A stretch of 64,000 nucleotides of DNA from positions 186,001 to 250,000 of the forward strand of contig NZ_SLWB01000004.1 of NCBI RefSeq assembly GCF_004340205.1, written 5' to 3'. Within the stretch, counting starts at the first letter, position 1; each line of letters opens with the position of its first letter. Positions 6,984-15,501 of this stretch are shown piece after piece. Made by a program: the position numbers and the translations under genes. Below the pieces are notes generated by a model, which searched no databases, was not told where the DNA came from, and saw nothing but the letters and a program-made list of their open reading frames with translations. The stretch comes from Acetobacteroides hydrogenigenes (GTDB lineage: Bacteria > Bacteroidota > Bacteroidia > Bacteroidales > ZOR0009).

Positions 6984-7649
6984 ATGGAAGGGAAAATCGC
7001 AATTGTAATTGGGGGCACGGGCCTTGTTGGAACATCGCTTTTAGAACAGCTGGTTGCCGATAGCAGGTACAGCGAAATTGTTGCCATAGGGCGAAGCAAG
7101 CCATCCGTCGAAAGCCCGAAGATCTCCTACGTCGAAAACGACCTGTCGGCACCTAAAACGGCCGCCGAGTTCCTCTTTGGCGACGACCTTTTCATCTGCA
7201 TCGGAACCACCATCAAGAAGGCGCAGACCCAAGAGGCCTTCCGTTTTGTGGACTACACCATCCCCAAAAAGATCGCCAAATTTGCCCGCAAGAACGGAGT
7301 AAAGAGCATCGCCGCAGTGTCGTCGGTTGGGTCGCACCGCAAGTCGGGCAACTTCTACCTAAAGATGAAGGGGAAGATGGAGGAGGCCATCATTAGCGAA
7401 GCGTTTAAGCGCACCGTCATCCTTCGCCCGTCGCTGCTGCTGGGCGATCGCAAGGAGGTTCGCATAGCCGAAAGCATTGGCCGCAAGCTGGCGCCGCTTA
7501 CCAACCTGTTCCTTTGGGGGCGTAAGATGCGCAAGTACCGCGCCGTAAAGGCCTCAGAGGTGGCCGCCGCCATGATCCACTACCTCAACCTCGATATTAA
7601 AGGAGTCGATATCATCCACTACGACCAGATAAAACGGGTAAAGCGATAG
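6984..7649 (+). CDS. NAD(P)-binding oxidoreductase, HTATIP2/SDR_a5-like
   Basis: This 221-residue protein has an N-terminal Rossmann dinucleotide-binding motif GGTGLVG at residues 10-16, followed by FICIGTTIKKAQTQEAFRFVD and AAVSSVGS. That pattern is typical of atypical short-chain dehydrogenases related to HTATIP2/TIP30 and NAD-dependent epimerases. The substrate is unknown. The start is ATG 6984 (MEGKIAIVIGG); an upstream ATG at 6918 would add an extension unlike the family. No signal peptide is seen. It is divergent from purM. Its 3' end runs into the 42-bp repeat array: the last codons and stop overlap the position of a degenerate extra repeat unit. Confidence 0.75.
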   Translation: MEGKIAIVIGGTGLVGTSLLEQLVADSRYSEIVAIGRSKPSVESPKISYVENDLSAPKTAAEFLFGDDLFICIGTTIKKAQTQEAFRFVDYTIPKKIAKFARKNGVKSIAAVSSVGSHRKSGNFYLKMKGKMEEAIISEAFKRTVILRPSLLLGDRKEVRIAESIGRKLAPLTNLFLWGRKMRKYRAVKASEVAAAMIHYLNLDIKGVDIIHYDQIKRVKR

Positions 7650-7681
7650 CGGCACCCGTTTCCCTAATTTAGAAAGGGCGC

Positions 7682-7975
7682 ATTCGACCCTCCCTCCATG
7701 AAAATCTAAATTAGATTTGGCGGATTCGACCCTCCAATCTGCCAATCCTAAATTAGATTTATCCCATTCGACCCTCCGATTATAAATATCTAAATTAGAT
7801 CTGGCTGATTTGACCCTCCAATCTGCCAATCCTAAATTAGATTTACCCCATTCGACCCTCCGATCTTAAAAATCTAAATTAGATGTGGCTGATTCGCCCC
7901 TCCGATCTCCGTCTCACGGCTTGTGAGAAGCATATTCGACCCTCCGATTTCCGCCTCACAGCCTGTGAAGGCAGA
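7682..7975. repeat. 42-bp tandem repeat array A, 7 units
   Basis: Copies of ATTCGACCCTCC start at 7682, 7724, 7766, 7808, 7850, 7892 and 7934, exactly 42 bp apart, with few substitutions. Each unit carries a dyad: five units have the ATCTAAATTAGAT type, while the last two have different sequences (CTCAC/GTGAG and TCACAG/CTGTGA arms) at about the same place. A decayed unit overlaps the end of the preceding gene. No unique spacers are present, so it is not a CRISPR array. The stretch 7650-8070 holds no gene that I can support. Confidence 0.95.
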
Positions 7976-8070
7976 ATATCCAAGGTCGACGTCATCTCAC
8001 TTTTTTATACCTTTACCCCTACTTCTAAACATTCTCTATGGCTAAAGCCAAGGAGGCCACTTTTACTACT

Positions 8071-9582
8071 ATGCGTTTAAACACCATCACAACGGGAGGG
8101 GCAACGCTGCTCACCCTATGTTCAGCATCGTTTCCGGCGCTGTGCCAGCACAAGCAGAAGGCGCAAAAGCCCAACATCATCCTTATAATGACCGACCAGC
8201 AGCGCTTCGATGCCGTTGGCTATGCCAATCCGGTGGTCATCACCCCAAACCTTGATGCGCTAGCGAAAGATGGCGTACGCTTCTGCAACGCCTACTCATC
8301 GACCCCCAGCTCGACACCTGCACGCGCAGGGCTGCTAACGGGACAATCGCCCTGGAGGCACGGCATGCTGGGATACGGACAGCAAGCCGTACGCTACCCC
8401 AACGAGATGCCCCAGCTGCTGCTTAATGCCGGATACCACACCGTTGGCGTGGGCAAGATGCACTGGCATCCGCAGCGCAACCCACGCGGATTCGAGGTGC
8501 TCCTGCTCGACGAGTCGGGCCGCGTAGAATCGCAGGGATTCCAAAGCGACTACCGCAAGTGGTTTGCGGAGCAGGCCCCAACGCTAAATCCTGATGCTAC
8601 AGGTATTGGCTGGAACGATCATGCGGCAGGCGTTTACGCCCTGCCCGAGAATATCCATCCTACCTATTGGACAGGCCAAACCGCCATCGAGGAAATTAAA
8701 AAAACACCTAGCGACAAGCCTCTATTCATAAAGGTATCGTTTGCCCGTCCGCATAGCCCATACGATCCACCCAAGAGATTTTTGGACATGTATGCCAACG
8801 CAAAGATTCCGGCACCAGCAACCTGTGGATGGGATACCCTTTTCAAGGGTAGAACAGGTCCTGCCGATGCCGCCTTTGCCGACCTCGGCGATGCGTACGC
8901 CATCAACTCGCGCCGCCACTACTACGCCTCGGTTACGTTTATTGATGAGCAGATTGGACAGGTAATTCAAGCCCTAAAGGATAAGGGGATGTACGATAAC
9001 TCCATTATCATCTTTACCTCCGACCATGGCGATATGATGGGCGACCACTACCACTGGCGCAAGACCTACGCCTACGAGGGATCGGCACACATTCCATTCC
9101 TGGTAAAGTATCCCAAGGGGATGAAGGCAACCGTAAAGCCGGGGAGCAAGATGGATATTCCGGTGGAGCTGCGCGACGTACTCCCCACCTTCCTTGATGC
9201 TGCCGGAGCGCCAATTCCCTCCGAGATGGATGGCGTTTCGCTACTAAACCCCATTCGCAGCAAAAAAGCGCCATGGCGCAAGTACATCGATTTAGAGCAT
9301 ACGACAACCTACGAGGCGGCTAACTACTGGGCAGCCCTAACCGATGGAAAGACGAAGTACATCTGGTTCTTCGATGGCCACGAGCAGCTCTTCGACCTAA
9401 AGAAAGACCCCTACGAGTGCAACAACCTTTCCGGTAAGCCTGCACACCAAAAGCAGCTGGCCATGTGGCGCGAACGCATGGTAGAGCACCTCAAGGAGCG
9501 TGGAGAGTCGTTTGTGAAGGATGGCAAGCTGCAGATTCGTACCAAGCCTCTGCTCTACTCGCCGAATTTTCCTAAGGAATAG
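8071..9582 (+). CDS. Secreted arylsulfatase-family enzyme, serine-type
   Basis: This 503-residue sulfatase has an N-terminal export signal (hydrophobic LLTLCSASFPALC) and is probably periplasmic. The sulfatase core begins at IILIMTDQQRFDAVGY with metal-binding aspartate. The formylglycine site is S81-T-P-A-R85, the S-x-P-x-R form that needs an anaerobic sulfatase-maturing radical SAM enzyme; none is in this window. IIFTSDHGDMMGDH supplies the second metal-binding region and the C-terminal subdomain is present (DLKKDPYECNNL). Likely substrates are sulfated glycans or aryl sulfates. The start is uncertain: ATG 8038 would add 11 residues, and I prefer 8071 because the signal peptide then begins directly. 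It is not within a polysaccharide utilisation locus. Confidence 0.88.
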   Translation: MRLNTITTGGATLLTLCSASFPALCQHKQKAQKPNIILIMTDQQRFDAVGYANPVVITPNLDALAKDGVRFCNAYSSTPSSTPARAGLLTGQSPWRHGMLGYGQQAVRYPNEMPQLLLNAGYHTVGVGKMHWHPQRNPRGFEVLLLDESGRVESQGFQSDYRKWFAEQAPTLNPDATGIGWNDHAAGVYALPENIHPTYWTGQTAIEEIKKTPSDKPLFIKVSFARPHSPYDPPKRFLDMYANAKIPAPATCGWDTLFKGRTGPADAAFADLGDAYAINSRRHYYASVTFIDEQIGQVIQALKDKGMYDNSIIIFTSDHGDMMGDHYHWRKTYAYEGSAHIPFLVKYPKGMKATVKPGSKMDIPVELRDVLPTFLDAAGAPIPSEMDGVSLLNPIRSKKAPWRKYIDLEHTTTYEAANYWAALTDGKTKYIWFFDGHEQLFDLKKDPYECNNLSGKPAHQKQLAMWRERMVEHLKERGESFVKDGKLQIRTKPLLYSPNFPKE

Positions 9583-9700
9583 AAGTTAAAAGAATAAGAT
9601 GAAGTTAGACGAAGTTAAAGAAATATGAGGGGGTGCATACTATACGCTCTGCAATCTTCCTGTAACTTCATTTAACTTCTGAAATAACTCCCTCTAACTC

Positions 9701-10477
9701 CTACTTCTTCTTCATCATCCCAAACCCATCGAACACAAAGCGGTTGCAGATGAGGATGGATAGGATAACCGTCAGCAGCGTCGACACCATAATTGTAATC
9801 ATAATCATGATCTGGTACTTGATGGCCACCATAGGATCCGAGCCGCCGAGTATCTGACCGGTCATCATCCCCGGAAGGGAGATAAGCCCCACCACCGCCG
9901 TAGTGGCTATGGTTGGGTTGAGCGACTTCTTCAGGGCATCGCGCATGAAACCGCCCAGCGCCTCGCCCCTTGTGGCCCCGTTGGCCAGCGCAAAGCGGTA
10001 GAGCGTTTGCTCGCGCGTAAGGCTGTGGTAGTAGGTGTTCAGCGCCACAATATCGTTGGAGAGGCAGTTGCCGATGAGCATCCCGGTTATTGGGATAAAG
10101 TAGCGGGCATCAAAAAGGAAATCGAGCCGAACCACCACGCCTAAAAAGTACAGATCGACCAGCAGCACGCTTACGGCAATGGCAATAAGCACCGGGATGA
10201 GGAATAGCTTACGGCTTAGCTCGCTGCGCTTAACAATCGTAAAGGCAGCAATAACCACCATCGCAACCACCCATAGAATATTTATCCAGGCGTTGTTCCA
10301 CTTAAAGATGACTCCAAGGTAAGCCCCCACCATCAGCAGCTGAACGGTCATCCGTGCAATGGCGATAAGGGTGCTGCGCACCAGCCCCGTTTGGTAGTAG
10401 CGAAATGCCAGTAGCGGAATGATAATAAGGAGGTATCCCACCCCCAAGTCGATCCACGAAATATCTTGAACTCCCAT
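9701..10477 (-). CDS. fetB: FetB-like ABC transporter permease (UPF0014 family)
   Basis: This 258-residue integral membrane protein matches the FetB/YbbM (UPF0014) family. About seven hydrophobic segments are visible, starting with YLLIIIPLLAFRYYQTGL. The conserved stretches TVQLLMVGAYLG, FIPITGMLIGNCLSND and GLISLPGMMTGQILGG are family signatures. E. coli FetAB is reported to export iron and give resistance to oxidative stress; the same role here is inference. It starts 3 nt after the fetA stop on the same strand, so the two are translationally close. A non-conserved lysine tail ends the protein. Confidence 0.85.
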   Translation of the reverse strand: MGVQDISWIDLGVGYLLIIIPLLAFRYYQTGLVRSTLIAIARMTVQLLMVGAYLGVIFKWNNAWINILWVVAMVVIAAFTIVKRSELSRKLFLIPVLIAIAVSVLLVDLYFLGVVVRLDFLFDARYFIPITGMLIGNCLSNDIVALNTYYHSLTREQTLYRFALANGATRGEALGGFMRDALKKSLNPTIATTAVVGLISLPGMMTGQILGGSDPMVAIKYQIMIMITIMVSTLLTVILSILICNRFVFDGFGMMKKK

Positions 10478-10480
10478 ACT

Positions 10481-11101
10481 CTACGCTTTTAGGTTGATAA
10501 CCGTATCCATTGCGGCCAGCCACTCCTCGTCGTGCGAAGAGGCTATTACCGTTACCCCATCGAGCCTTTTTATAAGGTTGATTATGGCGGTGCGCGACTC
10601 GGCATCGAGCGCCGAGGTGGGCTCGTCGAGCAGTAGGATTTCCTTTTTCAGAAGGAGCACCGATGCCAGAGCTACCCGCTGCTTCTGCCCTCCCGAGATT
10701 TCGCTCAGCGACTTCTTTAGCAGAGATACGTCTAGCAATAGTTCGTCGAACAGCTTCTTTACCTCTGCTGATGACGGTTTCAGGTGGCGGTTAGCCTTAA
10801 AGGTAAAAGGATAGTAGAACAGTTCCTCTACCGTATCTATCTTAAGCGACAGCTCCTGCGGAAGCCACGATATTTGCTGGCGTATGGCGTTAATGTTTTG
10901 CTCGTTGAGGACGGCTCCGTTTACGGTAACATTTCCGGTAAAGGGATAAACAAAGCCCATAAGCAGGTTAAGGATGCTCGACTTGCCGCTTCCCGAAGGA
11001 CCCGACAGGGCAACCTTATCACCCTTCCTAGCGATGAATGAAAGGTTCGATATCACCCGCTCGTCGCCGTAGCTAACCGAGAGGTTTTCGAATTGGATCA
11101 T
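10481..11101 (-). CDS. fetA: FetA-like ABC transporter ATP-binding protein
   Basis: This 206-residue ATPase pairs with the downstream FetB-like permease. Walker A is GPSGSGKS at 34-41, the ABC signature is ISGGQKQR, Walker B is ILLLDEPTSALD, and a switch histidine is in IASSHDEEW. The short length fits FetA/YbbL. A heptamer array (TTAGATG-like) begins 6 nt upstream of the ATG on the minus strand, which is where translation signals would sit. No iron-regulator site is recognisable. The ABC ATPase call is certain; the iron-export role rests on the partner's family. Confidence 0.87.
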   Translation of the reverse strand: MIQFENLSVSYGDERVISNLSFIARKGDKVALSGPSGSGKSSILNLLMGFVYPFTGNVTVNGAVLNEQNINAIRQQISWLPQELSLKIDTVEELFYYPFTFKANRHLKPSSAEVKKLFDELLLDVSLLKKSLSEISGGQKQRVALASVLLLKKEILLLDEPTSALDAESRTAIINLIKRLDGVTVIASSHDEEWLAAMDTVINLKA

Positions 11102-11106
11102 TTATA

Positions 11107-11148
11107 ATAGATGTTAGATTTTAGACTTTAGATGTTAGATGCTAGCAG
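11107..11148. repeat. Heptamer array upstream of fetA, 6 units
   Basis: Units in 7-bp register are ATAGATG, TTAGATT, TTAGACT, TTAGATG, TTAGATG and CTAGCAG. The array lies directly upstream of the fetA start codon and is the same TTAGANN family as at 1045-1072. Confidence 0.7.
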
Positions 11149-11176
11149 TTCGTTATCGCAATGCGTTCGTCTTGCT

Positions 11177-11227
11177 TCTTGTGTCTTGTGTCTTGACGCT
11201 ACTTCTTTGACTTCTTTGACTTCTTTA
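11177..11227. repeat. Short tandem repeats: TCTTGTG x3 and ACTTCTTTG x3
   Basis: A 7-bp repeat (TCTTGTG, TCTTGTG, TCTTGAC; 11177-11197) is followed by a 9-bp repeat (ACTTCTTTG, ACTTCTTTG, ACTTCTTTA; 11201-11227). With the preceding array, almost the whole intergenic stretch between fetA and the CAP gene is simple tandem repeat. Confidence 0.75.
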
Positions 11228-11292
11228 TTCTTCTTCCGTTTAACTACAGTATAACTTCCGTCTATTTCCGCTTAACTTCTTCTTTTGTGCCA

Positions 11293-11970
11293 CTACTTCT
11301 TCTCCTCGTACCCACCAGCAAAGTTAATGGTGCACATATCCCTATACTTTGGATGAGTGCCAATGGCAACACCTGCCACCTTAAAAGCTCCGTTAAGAAT
11401 GCTGCGTCTATGCCCCCTTGAAGGTACGCCATCGTCCACCAAAAGGCTAACCACAATGGCTTGGGCGTCCTTATTTCCGTAGTCGATATTCTCGCCACAG
11501 GTTACCAGCCATCGCCCGTAACGCTCCATACGCTTCCAAGGAGTAGAACCATCCTTGCCCGTGTGGCCTGTTTTCCCAGTTCGCGATTGATCCTTGGTAT
11601 GATCTAGGGCTGCACGGCTCATCCCCTTCGATGGTAAAAGCATCCCCATAGGAGCAGTCCCCATCATCTCCTTTACGCATTCGTCGATGGCGGCGGTTCC
11701 CTCCTGGGTCATTATCCGCATGCTGTCGGAGTTGTAGTAAATGCGAGAATTCTCAGGATCGGTAAAACGCTTTTTCATGGGAAGGATAACCTCGAGAGCA
11801 TAGCGCTTGGGATTACTGCGTGCCTTATTCATCTCAAAAATAACGGCACGCTCCTGTGCGCTTAGGTAATCAGCATCCTTTGCCGTATTCAACAAATCAG
11901 GCCACTGAGAATTTGCAACAATCGGAGAATAAAGTGCTAGCAAAAACAAGGCAGTTAGAATCTTTCTCAT
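11293..11970 (-). CDS. Secreted CAP-domain (SCP/PR1-like) protein
   Basis: This 225-residue protein has a signal peptide (MRKILTALFLLALYS) and one CAP/SCP domain. Visible CAP features are EMNKARSNPKRYALEVI, ALDHTKDQSRTGKTGHTGKDGSTPWKRMERYG, CGENIDYG, and RGHRRSILNGAFKVAGVAIG. The histidine pair (H in KTGHTGKDG and RGHR) and the glutamates of CGEN and EM match the CAP cavity tetrad. Bacterial CAP proteins have no settled function. The ATG at 11970 is used rather than 12072, since the former begins the signal peptide. A second, lipoprotein-type CAP protein is encoded at 21464-22015. Confidence 0.82.
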   Translation of the reverse strand: MRKILTALFLLALYSPIVANSQWPDLLNTAKDADYLSAQERAVIFEMNKARSNPKRYALEVILPMKKRFTDPENSRIYYNSDSMRIMTQEGTAAIDECVKEMMGTAPMGMLLPSKGMSRAALDHTKDQSRTGKTGHTGKDGSTPWKRMERYGRWLVTCGENIDYGNKDAQAIVVSLLVDDGVPSRGHRRSILNGAFKVAGVAIGTHPKYRDMCTINFAGGYEEKK

Positions 11971-12092
11971 GGCACGCTGGTTTTGCGCCAAAAATAGGCT
12001 TATTAAAGTTAACAACTTGTCCAAACAACACATAAAAAAATTGAAAAAGGACGTAAAAGAATGCGTCTCCAAAAGAAACCCTTTATTAATAC

Positions 12093-12100
12093 TATCTTTG
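12093..12100 (+). promoter_or_regulatory. -7 promoter box TATCTTTG before the GT4 gene
   Basis: A TAnnTTTG match lies 56 nt upstream of the glycosyltransferase ATG at 12157, giving a plausible 5' leader of about 50 nt. Confidence 0.45.
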
Positions 12101-12156
12101 ACGACGCGTGATCTATCATTACTAAGGTTAACAGGGACTTATTATTACTAATCAAC

Positions 12157-13290
12157 ATGAGAATTGGCTTTGACGCAAAACGTCTATTTTGCAATCTTAG
12201 AGGGCTTGGAAATTACAGTAGGACACTTCTAAACAGCTTAAACAAGCATTTTCCAGAAAATGAGTACCACCTCTACACTCCCAGAATTAATAGGATTGAG
12301 CAAACTCAAGATTTTCTTGACCCCTACCGGTATGCTTTACACTTACCTACCTCTTCATTTCACTCTTATTGGAGATCCTTTTCAATTGTCGATCAACTTC
12401 GAAAAGATGGGATTGAAATCTATCATGGACTGAGCCATGAAATTCCGATTAACTTGCACAAAACATCGATAAAGAGCGTTGTTACCATGCACGATTTAAT
12501 ATTCAGGGCAAATACAAACGCTCATTCTTTCATAGATAGAAACCTCTACAACATAAAGTATAGGCATAGCTGCAAGCATGCGGATAGGATTGTTGCCATA
12601 AGCGAGAATACAAAAAATGACATCGTTCGATTCTATGGGATAAATCCAAATAAGATCGACGTTATCTACCAGCCCTGCAATTCCCTTTTTTACAATCCAA
12701 GAGGAGAAGAAGACAATATAAACGTTCTAAAAAAACTAGGAATTGATTTTGACTACTTTATGTTTGTGGGCAGCGCAGAACCTAACAAAAACTTAAAGCT
12801 TGTTGTTGAAGTTTATAGCACTCTTCCTTCCGATCTTAGGATTCCTATTTTAATTATTGGCCGCGGGAACAACTGCTACAAAAAAGAAGTGTTGGAGCAG
12901 ATTGCCAAACATAAACTAGAGAAGTATTTCATCTGGATTTGCGACTTAAACGACAACCGGGATCTGCAATCGCTTTACCAAAAAAGCAAAGGGCTAATAT
13001 TTCCATCTTTCTACGAAGGGTTTGGATTGCCTATTGTGGAAGCACTCCTTTGCCAAGCGCCTGTGATAGCTTCGAACACCTCGTCGCTTCCAGAAGCAGG
13101 AGGGCCTAACACGCTTTACGTAAACCCCTCTAACCCGAAAGAGCTAAGCGTTGCTATAGAAAGATTACTCTCTGACGATCAACTTGCAACTCGTATGAAA
13201 CAAGAGGGATATCAATACGCCATAAACAACTTTTCGCACGAAAACTACGCAAAGCAGGTTTTGGCAACCTACAGGAAAACGCTCCAGTAA
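12157..13290 (+). CDS. Glycosyltransferase family 4 (GT-B, RfaB/MtfB-like)
   Basis: This 377-residue cytoplasmic GT-B enzyme probably transfers a sugar from a nucleotide donor during surface polysaccharide assembly. The N-terminal domain opens with MRIGFDAKRLFCNLRGLGNY, typical of mannosyl- or rhamnosyl-transferase-like GT4 members, and has the VTMHDLIF stretch. The C-terminal domain carries FVGSAEPNKNL and the E-x7-E donor-binding motif in YEGFGLPIVEAL. No transmembrane segment is seen. It leads a four-gene AT-richer island of sugar-transfer genes in mixed orientations. Donor and acceptor cannot be told. Confidence 0.85.
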   Translation: MRIGFDAKRLFCNLRGLGNYSRTLLNSLNKHFPENEYHLYTPRINRIEQTQDFLDPYRYALHLPTSSFHSYWRSFSIVDQLRKDGIEIYHGLSHEIPINLHKTSIKSVVTMHDLIFRANTNAHSFIDRNLYNIKYRHSCKHADRIVAISENTKNDIVRFYGINPNKIDVIYQPCNSLFYNPRGEEDNINVLKKLGIDFDYFMFVGSAEPNKNLKLVVEVYSTLPSDLRIPILIIGRGNNCYKKEVLEQIAKHKLEKYFIWICDLNDNRDLQSLYQKSKGLIFPSFYEGFGLPIVEALLCQAPVIASNTSSLPEAGGPNTLYVNPSNPKELSVAIERLLSDDQLATRMKQEGYQYAINNFSHENYAKQVLATYRKTLQ

Positions 13291-13312
13291 AAACTCTAAA
13301 AAAAAGAATGCG

Positions 13313-14041
13313 CTAGGATTTATTTCTTAGCGTATTCCATAAAACGACAAAATACAAGCGCATTAAGAATCCCACTTTCTTAGGCATGGTATCTTGTTCT
13401 TTTATGATTGCAATATTTTCTTTTAAACCTGCAATTCTTTGCGTATTAGAAATACCTCGAAGATCGTAAACTACCAATGCCTTGTCAATTTTATGGAAAC
13501 CCTTATTCAGGTAGTAAAGGTGCTTAAAGAAGGAAAAGTCTGCTGACATTTTATACTTTTCATTAAACGGCAGCAGCCTCAACAGCTCTGTTTTAACAAA
13601 AGAACTCTGATGGCAAAAGTACATTCTTTGCTTATTACATGGATTTTCAGCCTGTCGAACCGCTAGTTGACCATTCCTCTCAATATAAATATTGCCATAG
13701 ACAACATCGGCACTTGGGGTGTTTACAATCTCCCTTTCAACTGAGGAAAGTACTTGACTATCGGCAAACGTATCTCCACTATTCAAGAAGTTTATCCATA
13801 ACCCGCTAGCCTTCCCACATCCTTTATTCATCGCATTGTATATGCCACCATCTTTCTCCGAACACCAGTAAGCAAGCTGTTCTTGATATTTCTTTATAAT
13901 ATCAACAGTTCCATCGGTAGAGCCGCCATCAATTATAATATACTCATAGTTGGTGCAATTCTGAGATATAACGCTTAAAATGGTCTTTTCTATTGTTTCA
14001 ACACAATTATAGGAAACTGTTACGACGGTAAATAGTGGCAT
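13313..14041 (-). CDS. Glycosyltransferase family 2
   Basis: This 242-residue GT-A enzyme has the GT2 N-terminus (FTVVTVSYNC), nucleotide-binding IIIDGGSTDGTVDII at about 36-50 and CSEKDGGIYNAMNKG at about 60-74. This is the pattern of WcaA/WcaE-like colanic-acid and LPS glycosyltransferases. The acceptor region includes CHQSSFVKTELL. It is a soluble cytoplasmic protein without the long C-terminal membrane anchor of processive GT2s. It converges on the GT4 gene with 22 nt between the stop codons. The role is inferred to be in the same surface glycan as its neighbours. Confidence 0.85.
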   Translation of the reverse strand: MPLFTVVTVSYNCVETIEKTILSVISQNCTNYEYIIIDGGSTDGTVDIIKKYQEQLAYWCSEKDGGIYNAMNKGCGKASGLWINFLNSGDTFADSQVLSSVEREIVNTPSADVVYGNIYIERNGQLAVRQAENPCNKQRMYFCHQSSFVKTELLRLLPFNEKYKMSADFSFFKHLYYLNKGFHKIDKALVVYDLRGISNTQRIAGLKENIAIIKEQDTMPKKVGFLMRLYFVVLWNTLRNKS

Positions 14042-14178
14042 TTAAAATATTACGAATTAAGTGTAACCTAGTTAAATTCTAGCAAAGCCATAAGGCTATT
14101 GAAAAGAAGACTAGCGCTATTGGTACTGCTAACCGCGACACCTATATAAGCAAAAATATGCGGCATCGATGCAAATCA

Positions 14179-15216
14179 TCAGGAGGGCTTCAGTATTGAC
14201 TTTTTACGAAATAGCAATTTGAAGAACCTTTTGGCCACCAATAGATTTCGTTCTATAAAATAGAGATAAAAGTTATGCCAATCTAACACCGTAATAGACG
14301 GCTTGAGCGTTACCAAACTTTTAGGTCGGTTAGGATCGAGCTTATCGCAATAGGCCGTAATCTGGTTTATGAAATTGTAGTCATCCAGCACCATTTTTTT
14401 GCAATGCTCCAGCTCTCCTTGACTCTTCTCAAAGGTTTCGTTGTTAATTACCCCATCAATAATGGCAACGGCTTCCTCAAAATTGTAAATATCAATTTCC
14501 TTGTAAGCATTTTCGGGGAAGTAGTCCTTTAAGTTTTTACAGCCAAAGTATATTGGAAAAGTTCCGGTTAGGTAGCAATCGGAAATTTTCTCCGTCCAAT
14601 AGAACTTAGAGGCCGAATTCTCTATGGCTATATGGTACTTGTATGGTGCCAGCACGTCCCATTTATCTTCAAAACCGTTGATTCCACGCCCAAATACATC
14701 CAGCTTATCGCCGTAATGGGCTTTCAGCTTTTCTACAAAATCAATTCTATCTTGATGCCCCTGAGTAAACGCCTTATTACTCGTTATTACCGAGATCAAC
14801 TTAGTTTTTTCAGGGAAAGGACTTTCTTTCAGCTGATCGTAGGTTGGTAAATACGCGCCCTGCTGAGATTGCTTTCCAACATACCATGGAAGTATTGCAG
14901 GCGTATACTCGACATTTGCGTGTTCTAGCTCTTCTTGACAAGAAAGCACTAGCCCAAATTGATCGCGGTATCTTTTCGGATAGTTTACAACATTCTTAGG
15001 CTCCGACACTATAAGAATAGTATTCTCTTGGGCTATTTTACATGTTGTTTTCGATTTGACAGTCTTATTTCTGACCACCCAAAAATCGACATCAGTAGTA
15101 TCGTCATCAACAAAAAACTGGTACTTCCCACACGAAGAAATTCCCTTGCCTCCTGGAGTCTGTCGAAGTATCCGATCTCTATTACCGTATCCTGAAGTTA
15201 CCTTAACCTTATACAT
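14179..15216 (-). CDS. Glycosyltransferase family 10 (alpha-1,3-fucosyltransferase-like)
   Basis: This 345-residue protein matches the GT10 fucosyltransferase C-terminal domain. The key stretch, at about residues 193-228, reads YKYHIAIENSAS, then WTEKISDCYLTGTFPIYFGC, corresponding to the GDP-fucose-binding region of bacterial and animal FucTs. VITSNKAFTQGHQDRIDFV and FGRGINGFEDKW match the preceding conserved block. Such enzymes use GDP-L-fucose to fucosylate N-acetylglucosamine or related sugars; the exact donor here is inferred. No GDP-fucose synthesis gene is in the window. It lies upstream of the GT2 gene on the same strand with a 137-nt gap. Confidence 0.82.
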   Translation of the reverse strand: MYKVKVTSGYGNRDRILRQTPGGKGISSCGKYQFFVDDDTTDVDFWVVRNKTVKSKTTCKIAQENTILIVSEPKNVVNYPKRYRDQFGLVLSCQEELEHANVEYTPAILPWYVGKQSQQGAYLPTYDQLKESPFPEKTKLISVITSNKAFTQGHQDRIDFVEKLKAHYGDKLDVFGRGINGFEDKWDVLAPYKYHIAIENSASKFYWTEKISDCYLTGTFPIYFGCKNLKDYFPENAYKEIDIYNFEEAVAIIDGVINNETFEKSQGELEHCKKMVLDDYNFINQITAYCDKLDPNRPKSLVTLKPSITVLDWHNFYLYFIERNLLVAKRFFKLLFRKKSILKPS

Positions 15217-15501
15217 CGCTATAGATTAAAAACCATTTTGTAAGCCACAACACCCATCAAACGCTCGCTAATTTTAACACATCGTCATAAAACAACAGCC
15301 AAACCCAGCAATAGCCGTACCAATTTTGCATAGATATCGATGCAGCATTCTACCTGTAAACTATCGGATGGCAAAAATGTAAAGAAATTGCAGTAAATCA
15401 AAAAAAACATCAACATAGTAATAGAGAAACATATTATATAGCGCTAATTTTATGTTTTTAATCGCACTAACATAAAACAATCCTTTTAGAGCACTCTTAA
15501 T

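Noticed and set aside
7554-7829. Repeat-containing protein with a 14-residue repeat (ADWRVKSARSNLDI type)
   Set aside because: The frame stays open because the 42-bp period is divisible by three; it has no credible start and overlaps the 3' end of a real gene.
7682-7975. CRISPR array
   Set aside because: The repeats are directly adjacent with no unique spacers, and there are no cas genes in the window; the same holds for 20921-21130 and 42772-42939.
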